Below, piece by piece: positions 1 through 5,025 of a stretch of 8,057 bases of DNA (position 1 is the first letter of the stretch; the number at the start of each line of letters is the position of its first letter). This stretch comes from Thermoplasmatota archaeon. Lineage in GTDB: Archaea; Thermoplasmatota; E2; JACPAO01; JAHFTW01. The notes beneath the pieces were generated by a model, which was given only the letters and a program-made list of their open reading frames with translations, was not told the DNA's origin and did not search any database. A program made the position numbers and the translations under genes. Location of the stretch: positions 1 to 8,057 of the forward strand of contig JANQNI010000203.1 of NCBI GenBank assembly GCA_028289805.1, read 5' to 3'.

Positions 1-1222
<1,222 letters not shown>

Positions 1223-1269
1223 CAGGCACCCAAGTCGGCCGGCCTGTCCCCTGGGGACGACCGCACCCT

Positions 1270-1342
1270 GCTCCCGTGGTGTAGCGGCCAATCATAACGG
1301 ACTCTCACTCCGTTGACCCGGATTCAAATTCCGGCGGGAGCA
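1270..1342 (+). tRNA. tRNA-Glu (anticodon CTC), copy 1
   Basis: A 73-nt cloverleaf. The acceptor stem GCTCCCG/CGGGAGC pairs at all 7 positions and is followed by discriminator A1342. The D-arm GTGT/TCAT is weak (a G-U and a U-U), as is common in archaeal tRNA-Glu. The anticodon stem ACGGA/TCCGT is perfect, with loop CTCTCAC placing anticodon CTC at 1304-1306, which reads GAG. The T-stem CCGGA/TCCGG is perfect, with the archaeal-type loop TTCAAAT. CCA is not encoded. No intron is present. It starts 47 nt after the uvrA stop codon, and I see no clear TATA box directly upstream. It is identical over its full length to copy 2. Confidence 0.97.
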
Positions 1343-1365
1343 CTCCTCTTCCTTCGGGCCCCACT

Positions 1366-1438
1366 GCTCCCGTGGTGTAGCGGCCAATCATAACGGACTC
1401 TCACTCCGTTGACCCGGATTCAAATTCCGGCGGGAGCA
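1366..1438 (+). tRNA. tRNA-Glu (anticodon CTC), copy 2; putative integration target
   Basis: A second 73-nt tRNA-Glu, base-for-base identical to the copy 23 nt upstream, with anticodon CTC at 1400-1402 and no encoded CCA. The short spacer (1343-1365) is pyrimidine-rich in its first half and suggests that both copies are co-transcribed. The T-arm and acceptor 3' strand of this gene (1414-1438) recur at 4857-4881, and its last bases plus the first bases of flank (1428-1442) recur at 2969-2983. That pattern is what repeated site-specific integration at a tRNA 3' end leaves behind. Base sequence and richness change sharply just after this gene. Confidence 0.97.
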
Positions 1439-1442
1439 CTTC
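1414..1442 (+). repeat. tRNA 3' end serving as left boundary (attL-like)
   Basis: The T-arm, acceptor 3' strand and first flanking bases of tRNA-Glu copy 2. This segment is the parent of two dispersed partial copies: 1428-1442 equals 2969-2983 exactly (15 of 15), and 1414-1438 matches 4857-4881 at 23 of 25 positions. tRNA 3' ends are classic attB sites for tyrosine recombinases, because integration rebuilds the tRNA and displaces its old 3' end to the far side of the insert. The matches are seen directly; the attachment-site role is inferred. Confidence 0.6.
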
Positions 1443-1680
1443 ACCTTCCATTCAACCCCTCCTTTCCTGACCTCAACGGCCCATTTTGGTTGGGAGCATT
1501 TCTTTGTTCATGTTTGTGCAGCGGGAGTTGACACCGCATGACATGCGTTGTCATTAAACTAATCTCGATGCTTTTTTCGTTCGCCACCCGCCGCAAATCC
1601 TCGAAACGGATCGGCAGATCGAGAGCCTTGGCTGAGCGCTGGTCGAACTGCGCCACCGTTGTTTGGAACACGCCCGCCAT
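1441..1680 (-). CDS. Possible small hypothetical protein, 79 residues, unrecognised
   Basis: Unrecognised. The frame starts at ATG 1680 and stops with TGA immediately after the tRNA-Glu. The N-terminal two thirds have a natural-looking composition (MAGVFQTTVAQFDQRSAK, then an LPIRFEDLRRVANEKS segment), suggesting a soluble, partly helical protein. The C-terminal third is Gln/Asn/Gly-rich and less convincing. In its favour, a TTATAC box is centred 26-27 nt upstream of the ATG on the same strand, fitting a leaderless archaeal transcript. Against it, a 25-bp palindrome lies inside the frame, the open frame continues 16 codons upstream of the ATG without a clear start, and its codon use is unlike the neighbours. 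Ending at a tRNA 3' end is the position often held by integrase genes, but no recombinase motif is visible. It could also be a fragment of a larger dead gene. Confidence 0.3.
   Translation of the reverse strand: MAGVFQTTVAQFDQRSAKALDLPIRFEDLRRVANEKSIEISLMTTHVMRCQLPLHKHEQRNAPNQNGPLRSGKEGLNGR
1529..1553. repeat. 25-bp near-perfect palindrome I
   Basis: The arms TGACACCGCATG and CATGCGTTGTCA flank a single central A at 1541; 11 of 12 base pairs are complementary, the exception being the C/T opposition at the fifth base. Such a long odd-length dyad fits a homodimeric DNA-binding protein or a recombinase core site better than an RNA hairpin, since there is essentially no loop. It lies 90 bp right of the tRNA boundary and inside the possible 79-residue frame. 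Confidence 0.6.
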
Positions 1681-1702
1681 GCGATTCGGACGGTCAACAG
1701 CT

Positions 1703-1710
1703 GTATAACT
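1703..1710 (-). promoter_or_regulatory. TATA-like box for the small minus-strand frame
   Basis: On the minus strand the sequence reads AGTTATAC, with its TTATAC core centred 26-27 nt before ATG 1680. This is the spacing expected between an archaeal TATA box and a leaderless start. Spacing is seen directly; function is inferred. Confidence 0.35.
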
Positions 1711-1779
1711 TGGTGCCAGCCACTTAACTCATCATTCACCCGTTTCCGCGTGACGCGTGTTTTCCCCTCTCTGCTGGAC

Positions 1780-1804
1780 GAGTTATCACGCTGCGCGATA
1801 ACTC
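1780..1804. repeat. 25-bp near-perfect palindrome II
   Basis: The arms GAGTTATCACGC and GCGCGATAACTC flank a central T at 1792; 11 of 12 pairs match, the exception being an A/C opposition at the ninth base. The length, odd centre and single mismatch equal those of the palindrome at 1529-1553, but the sequences differ. It ends 6 nt before the ATG of the broken plus-strand frame at 1811 and sits about 100 bp upstream of the minus-strand frame, so an operator role is conceivable. Confidence 0.6.
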
Positions 1805-1810
1805 CCTGTC

Positions 1811-2158
1811 ATGGTCAATTGGTCGCATCTCGAGGATGAGATGCAACGCGTCCAGCGGCTGCGTCATGTGAGTCTATAGTCCGAGCGTCCCCATCTGGCA
1901 TGGCTTCGCAGATTCCACGATCCCATTGTCTCTACGGACACCAGAGCGCCGATTTCAGATCACGTCGCCCGCTTCCTTCCGGACCTTGCAGAGAACCAGG
2001 ACGTAGCCCTTGAACCTAGAACCAGGCGTTCAGCGGCTTGTTGCTCCATTACGAAGGCATCCGCGTCGAATCGTTCGGCAAGCTCCACGATGGCCCCCGC
2101 GGGACTTCTTCTTGAATCGCTCATTTCTGAATTGCTGGCCTGGGATCCTCGACCCTGA
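1811..2158 (+). pseudogene. Possible decayed gene with an in-frame TAG, unrecognised
   Basis: From ATG 1811 the frame gives a 22-residue Arg/Glu-rich peptide (MVNWSHLEDEMQRVQRLRHV, then SL), then a TAG at 1877-1879. The same frame stays open to TGA 2156-2158. Just after the TAG the translation still looks protein-like (RPHLAWLRRFHDPIVSTDTR, then an SDHVARFLPDLAENQD segment). After about 2010 it turns into Ser/Ala/Arg-rich sequence, suggesting a frameshift or the end of the remnant. No family is recognised. The simplest reading is a gene killed by a nonsense mutation; readthrough or pyrrolysine decoding of TAG is possible in some archaea, but nothing here supports it. It may equally be chance openness. 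Confidence 0.22.
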
Positions 2159-2170
2159 CGCGGCCATCAA

Positions 2171-2180
2171 TCCTTTTGTA
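2171..2180 (+). promoter_or_regulatory. Candidate TATA-like box upstream of the SnoaL-like gene
   Basis: TCCTTTTGTA has its T-rich core centred about 28 nt before ATG 2205, similar to the spacing at the other candidate promoters in the window. It is the most AT-rich short run near the start. It is a weak match to a canonical archaeal TATA box. Confidence 0.3.
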
Positions 2181-2195
2181 CCCCGCAACGAACAT

Positions 2196-2202
2196 GGGAG
2201 GG
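2196..2202 (+). promoter_or_regulatory. Shine-Dalgarno-like GGGAGGG supporting start at 2205
   Basis: GGGAGGG sits only 2 nt before ATG 2205, closer than the usual 5-9 nt. It is the only strong purine SD-like run directly ahead of a start in the window. It favours ATG 2205 over the upstream TTG at 2010, although the tight spacing makes its use uncertain. Confidence 0.35.
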
Positions 2203-2204
2203 TC

Positions 2205-2756
2205 ATGGCTTCAGGACGTGCAGGCATCGTGGACCAGCAAGCCACAGCTCCAGGGACCGCCGGTCATTCGCCCAGGGATGCAGTGCCGCAGATTGACTTC
2301 GATGCTCTGAAGGACGACGCGTGGACGGAGCAGGAAGCCGGCAACGCACGCAGGGTCCTCCACTTCTTCCAGAAGCTGATGAACGAGCACGACTTCGACC
2401 ACATCCTCGAGACCTACCAGGGTACGACCTACGTCCAGCACAACCGTTCGATCCCGACCGGCATCGCAGGCCTGGTCGGTTACGTCCAGGGGATGGTGAA
2501 GCGGTATCCTGACTACTCCTTCGACGTGAAGCGTGTCATCGCCAGCGGCGACCACGTCGTTCTCCATAGCCACGCCACGCTGAAGGCCAGACACCGCGGC
2601 GATGAACGCAAGGGGTTCATCATCACCGATACGTTCCGCTTGCACGACGGCCAGTTGGCCGAGCACTGGGATGCGATCCAGCCGATTGATTTCGCCACGA
2701 GGCTGTTGTTCTTGATGGTCGGGGGCCAGATCGCGAACGACCACCCGACGTTCTGA
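2205..2756 (+). CDS. SnoaL-like (NTF2-fold) protein, predicted aldol-condensation/cyclase type
   Basis: A 183-residue protein of the SnoaL/NTF2-like superfamily, closest by motif to the group annotated 'predicted SnoaL-like aldol condensation-catalyzing enzyme' (COG4922-type). Family hallmarks are visible: MNEHDFDHILETY (59-71), YVQHN (76-80), YPDYSFDVKRVIASGDHVVLH (101-121), a DTFRLHDGQLAEHWDAIQPI block (142-161) and the C-terminal ANDHPTF (177-183). Residues 1-40 form a low-similarity extension before the first helix. ATG 2205 is chosen because homology starts after it and it has a TATA-like run and an SD-like run; the frame is open further upstream, but that part is unlike the family. It is probably a cytoplasmic cone-fold protein with a buried polar pocket; the substrate is unknown, and many relatives are only named by fold. 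It stands alone in the gene-poor island, uses less biased codons than the neighbours and is a family common in bacteria, so acquisition by transfer is likely. Confidence 0.88.
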   Translation: MASGRAGIVDQQATAPGTAGHSPRDAVPQIDFDALKDDAWTEQEAGNARRVLHFFQKLMNEHDFDHILETYQGTTYVQHNRSIPTGIAGLVGYVQGMVKRYPDYSFDVKRVIASGDHVVLHSHATLKARHRGDERKGFIITDTFRLHDGQLAEHWDAIQPIDFATRLLFLMVGGQIANDHPTF

Positions 2757-2862
2757 GTTCGTCGATGCATCCGACGCGGCATCCAGTACGCTGGAAGGGC
2801 TGGACCGATTCGTCGACCCCCCGATTCCGACGACCCCCTGGCTTCGTGAAGGAGGAAGAGGG

Positions 2863-2885
2863 AAAATCGCCCGCTTCTGCGGGCG
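2863..2885 (-). terminator. Hairpin plus T-run, bacterial-type terminator shape, minus strand
   Basis: On the minus strand the 7-bp stem CGCCCGC/GCGGGCG with loop AGAA (2868-2885) is followed by ATTTT. This is the classic shape of an intrinsic bacterial terminator, with the T-run on the minus side only. No minus-strand gene could be recognised to its right, and it faces the end of the SnoaL-like gene on the other strand. It may be a relic of the imported segment or act only as a stem-loop. Confidence 0.35.
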
Positions 2886-2968
2886 CCTCCGAGCCAATCG
2901 AAGCGACCGTTCTGCCCAAATCCGGCCTGCGACCGTTCGTCTGAATCACCTTCGAGCGTCGTGAACCT

Positions 2969-2983
2969 CGGCGGGAGCACTTC
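2969..2983 (+). repeat. tRNA-Glu 3'-end fragment, putative att remnant 1
   Basis: CGGCGGGAGCACTTC is identical over 15 bases to the end of tRNA-Glu copy 2 plus its first four flanking bases (1428-1442), covering the last T-stem bases, the acceptor 3' strand, discriminator A and flank. Upstream bases (AACCT against AAATT) keep only weak similarity. There is no tRNA cloverleaf here. It marks the junction between the SnoaL-like cargo and the Asp-box cargo. Confidence 0.55.
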
Positions 2984-3247
2984 CCCTCAATCCAATCTCC
3001 AGCTTCTGGAGGTTGCTGGACACTTGTCGGCCATCCACCCACGCCACGTCCTACGCCAGAGGGACGGCCGGTTCGAGGTCAGAGCTTGCGGCGGGATCTG
3101 GGCACGCAGCCTATGCACATGCGGCCACGAATGCCCGTCCGAGATCAGTGGGCCGGATGCCCGAAGATTGGACGCCGTTCACCCCTATAGCGCCAGAACC
3201 GGCGCTCAACTGTCGACGAATCAGGCGACGCCGCCCGGTAGTCGCCT

Positions 3248-3282
3248 GGTTCGTGGTTCCCAGAGGTTCTCTGGACCGAACC
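3248..3282. repeat. Imperfect stem-loop just upstream of the Asp-box gene promoter
   Basis: The outer arms GGTTCG and CGAACC enclose a second perfect 6-bp inverted repeat, CCAGAG-GTT-CTCTGG (3260-3274), with unequal bulges between them. It lies directly ahead of the TATA-like box at 3305-3311. It could be an operator or an upstream transcript end; no T-run follows. Confidence 0.3.
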
Positions 3283-3304
3283 CATAAAGGGTCGCAGGAT
3301 ACGA

Positions 3305-3311
3305 CCTATTA
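3305..3311 (+). promoter_or_regulatory. TATA-like box of the Asp-box lipoprotein gene
   Basis: CCTATTA, with its centre about 25-26 nt before ATG 3334, fits a leaderless archaeal promoter. A second AT run, CATAAAG near 3283-3289, would give a leader of roughly 20-25 nt and is the alternative. Confidence 0.4.
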
Positions 3312-3333
3312 CCCCGCTTCCCCATGCGCGCGC

Positions 3334-4698
3334 ATGCGTTGGTTCCTCATGGGCCTGGTGGCATTGTGCATGGTAACGTCCGGGTGCCTTGAGGCGCCCA
3401 TCATGGTGGCGGGGGCCCTGAATCCCGGCGCGGACAGCGTGACCCACGACTCCATGGCGTTCGGCCCGGTTCACCGATTGACACACGAGGGCGACTTCCC
3501 GGTAGAGCCGAGCATCGCCGTCCGTGGTACAGGCTCCTCGGCGAAGGTCGTGGTGGGTGATTTCGTGCTCATGGATGGCGGGCCGGTGGGGCAGGAGCGC
3601 CGGTCGCACATCGAGATCCACCGCTCGCAGGACGGTGGCGCGACCTGGTCGTCCGCGCCGTTGCCGACGGACATCTTCGCCGCGCACGACCCCCTCGGTC
3701 GCATCGCCAACGCGGGCGACGTGGTCCTGTCGTACGCGCCGACCGGGGAACTCTACCTCGCCGGCGTGGCGACCGAGGGTGTGGGGCCCGCAGGAATCGA
3801 TCCTTTCCTCGTGAACTTCCACGTCTTCGTCACCCGCAGCCTCGACGACGGCGCCACCTGGAGCCCCGTCCTCCTGTTCGAGCGCGGCGCCGGCGCCCCT
3901 TACGGTGTCCTGAACGACAAGGAATGGCTCCACGTCGGCGCCGACGGCACCCTCCACTTCACGTGGACGCAGTTTCTGGGCTTCTCCACGTTCCTGAAGT
4001 ACACGCGCAGCACGGACGGCGGCTCCACCTGGACCGAGCCCCTCGAGATCGCCTCGGCGCCCGAAGCCCACACGGCGTTCCAAGGCTCCACGATCGCCGC
4101 ACCCGGCCATGGCGTGGTGCACGTCGCGTACAGCCACATCTACCAGTTGGACATGGGACCCCTCAGTCCCCCCGCGAACCGGCAGTTCGTCCGCACGAGC
4201 CACGACAACGGCGCGACCTTCGGCGACCCGGTGGAACTGGGATCCACCGTGTTCCCCCGCTACGGCACCGTGTTCGCCGACCCCGCGAACCCCAAGACCG
4301 CCCTGTACGTGGGCTCGGACGACTCCGACCCCAGCCAGGTGTACATCACGCGAAGCCAGGACGGCGGCGCCACCTGGTCCACGCCCGACCACTTCGCCAA
4401 CGCCCGCAACGGCATGCAGCTCCTGCCCGCGGGCCGCGTGGACGCGGACGGCCGCGCCATCGTCGCATTCTACGACGAGGGGTGGCCCGGCGGCGAACGC
4501 CTCGTCGCCGCCGTCTTCGAAGACGGCGTCCTGGTTGACGAGGTCGTGCCCGCAAGCGGCCCCATCAACCCCGGCGTCCACCGCCGCGAATACCTAGGCA
4601 TCGCCGGCTCCGGTTCCGAAACGTGGGTCGCGTACGTCGCCGGGGAAGAAGCCACCGGCACCTGGATCGAAGTGGCGCGGCTCGCGCCCACGGCGTGA
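3334..4698 (+). CDS. Secreted Asp-box (BNR) beta-propeller lipoprotein, sialidase-like
   Basis: A 454-residue predicted lipoprotein. The N-terminus MRWFLMGLVALCMVTSGC is a short hydrophobic signal with a lipobox-like TSGC, giving lipidated Cys18 at the outer face of the membrane. The body carries five Asp-box motifs (S-x-D-x-G-x-T-W/F): SQDGGATW 98-105, SLDDGATW 169-176, STDGGSTW 226-233, SHDNGATF 289-296 and SQDGGATW 341-348. They are spaced 52-71 residues apart, as in the six-bladed propeller of sialidases and other BNR proteins. EPSIAVRG near the start of the fold is typical of secreted archaeal and bacterial members. I could not identify the full sialidase catalytic set (Arg triad, Tyr/Glu pair, FRIP motif), so it may bind or cleave glycans or simply be a surface propeller. 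ATG 3334 is chosen for the signal peptide and TATA-like box. There is no C-terminal sorting tail. It stands alone between two tRNA-derived repeats. Confidence 0.88.
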   Translation: MRWFLMGLVALCMVTSGCLEAPIMVAGALNPGADSVTHDSMAFGPVHRLTHEGDFPVEPSIAVRGTGSSAKVVVGDFVLMDGGPVGQERRSHIEIHRSQDGGATWSSAPLPTDIFAAHDPLGRIANAGDVVLSYAPTGELYLAGVATEGVGPAGIDPFLVNFHVFVTRSLDDGATWSPVLLFERGAGAPYGVLNDKEWLHVGADGTLHFTWTQFLGFSTFLKYTRSTDGGSTWTEPLEIASAPEAHTAFQGSTIAAPGHGVVHVAYSHIYQLDMGPLSPPANRQFVRTSHDNGATFGDPVELGSTVFPRYGTVFADPANPKTALYVGSDDSDPSQVYITRSQDGGATWSTPDHFANARNGMQLLPAGRVDADGRAIVAFYDEGWPGGERLVAAVFEDGVLVDEVVPASGPINPGVHRREYLGIAGSGSETWVAYVAGEEATGTWIEVARLAPTA

Positions 4699-5025
4699 GC
4701 CGCCGGCGCGTGCGCCCGCACGCCAGCGCGTCAGGCCGGTGTCGTGACGGGCGCGATCGCACCACGAACGGACTCGGGCACCCTCGAAGCCGCGAATCAC
4801 GCCCCCAACGAATGGAAACCAGCCCACGCTGAAAGTGGACCCGATTCCACTTCGCGCGGGATGCAAATTCCGGCGGGAGCACGTTCCCCCGAGCCCCGAA
4901 GGCGAGCCGCAGTTGGAAAGCCCCTTGGCACGACAACCCCCCTTTCCCACGACCCGCTTCGGGGCCCAAGGTCCTTTGGGGAACCACCGACACGGTCATG
5001 GGAACCGTGGCCCATTCCTCCCCCC
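4699..5025. other. Intergenic interval containing the second tRNA fragment
   Basis: About 327 bases. A perfect 7-bp inverted repeat GCGTGCG-CC-CGCACGC (4708-4723) follows the Asp-box gene's stop closely but has no T-run. A second stem AGTGGA/TCCACT (about 4834-4851) lies just before the tRNA-Glu 3'-end copy (4857-4882). No convincing TATA box is seen at the leaderless distance before ATG 5026; CCTTTGGGG near 4973-4981 is the only candidate and would imply a short leader. Confidence 0.5.
4857..4882 (+). repeat. tRNA-Glu T-arm and acceptor 3' strand, putative att remnant 2
   Basis: Bases 4857-4881 match tRNA-Glu positions 1414-1438 at 23 of 25 sites, and 19 consecutive bases from 4864 to 4882 are identical. 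The copy spans the T-arm (one stem pair disrupted, loop changed to TGCAAAT), the acceptor 3' strand and discriminator A. The rest of the tRNA is absent. The breakpoint within the T-arm is a usual crossover limit for tRNA-targeting integrases. It is the best-preserved of the displaced fragments. Confidence 0.7.

Larger units (their letters stand above)
1439..2204. other. Long gene-poor interval between tRNA-Glu and the SnoaL-like gene
   Basis: About 770 bases with no confidently identified gene. It begins pyrimidine-rich after the tRNA and has a more AT-rich stretch around 1480-1580. It holds the small minus-strand frame (1441-1680) with a good TATA-like box, palindromes at 1529-1553 and 1780-1804, and a plus-strand frame broken by one TAG (1811-2158). 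The last 195 bases are also open in the frame of the SnoaL-like gene, but the translation there is rich in Arg and Pro and does not resemble the family, so it is treated as noncoding or as decayed sequence. Confidence 0.5.
1439..2983. mobile_element. Putative integrated island A (SnoaL-like cargo), decayed, no integrase seen
   Basis: The segment runs from the intact tRNA-Glu to a 15-bp copy of that tRNA's 3' end. It is visibly less GC-rich than uvrA or the genes right of 5026, and most of it lacks long convincing genes, unlike the compact flanks. Contents: a possible 79-residue minus-strand gene, two 25-bp palindromes, a possible decayed plus-strand gene, one intact SnoaL-like gene (2205-2756) and a bacterial-style hairpin terminator (2863-2885). 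No recombinase could be recognised, so if this is an island it is a remnant or a non-autonomous one. The 15-bp boundary repeat is short, so the island assignment is a supported inference rather than proof. Confidence 0.4.
2757..3333. other. Intergenic interval between SnoaL-like and Asp-box genes
   Basis: About 577 bases with no convincing gene. It holds the minus-strand terminator-like hairpin (2863-2885), the tRNA 3'-end fragment (2969-2983), a small stem-loop CTCCAG-CTT-CTGGAG (2997-3011), a larger imperfect stem-loop (3248-3282) and a TATA-like box (3305-3311). The frame of the downstream lipoprotein is open back to 3013, but that extension has no signal-peptide character and would bury the lipobox, so it is treated as noncoding. 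Confidence 0.6.
2984..4882. mobile_element. Putative integrated island B (Asp-box lipoprotein cargo)
   Basis: The segment lies between the two displaced tRNA-Glu 3'-end fragments (2969-2983 and 4857-4882) and carries one complete gene, the Asp-box lipoprotein (3334-4698), with long flanking noncoding DNA. If each fragment is an old attachment site, this would be the earlier insertion and the SnoaL-like segment the later one, since new integrations occur at the intact tRNA and push older ones outward. No integrase, replication or transfer gene is present. The arrangement is inferred; the repeats are observed. Confidence 0.35.

Noticed and set aside
2010..2204. N-terminal extension of the SnoaL-like protein from TTG 2010
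   Set aside because: The 65 extra residues are Arg/Pro-rich and unlike the family; ATG 2205 has TATA-like and SD-like runs and leaves a family-sized protein.
3013..3333. N-terminal extension of the Asp-box protein
   Set aside because: It would place the lipoprotein signal in the middle of the chain.
3145..4581. Long minus-strand open frame (478 codons) opposite the Asp-box gene
   Set aside because: Composition is typical of an antisense shadow; the plus strand has a lipobox and five Asp-boxes in one frame.
4708..4723. GC-only inverted repeat after the Asp-box gene as a terminator
   Set aside because: Loop of two bases and no T-run; such repeats are common by chance in sequence this GC-rich.
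4801..4881. Possible third whole tRNA ending at the tRNA fragment
   Set aside because: A 5' strand GCCCCCA pairs at only 5 of 7 positions and no D-arm or proper 7-base anticodon loop can be drawn; only the T-arm and acceptor 3' strand are tRNA-derived.
4744..5025. N-terminal extension of the zinc-ribbon protein
   Set aside because: It runs through the tRNA fragment and the zinc ribbon begins naturally at ATG 5026.
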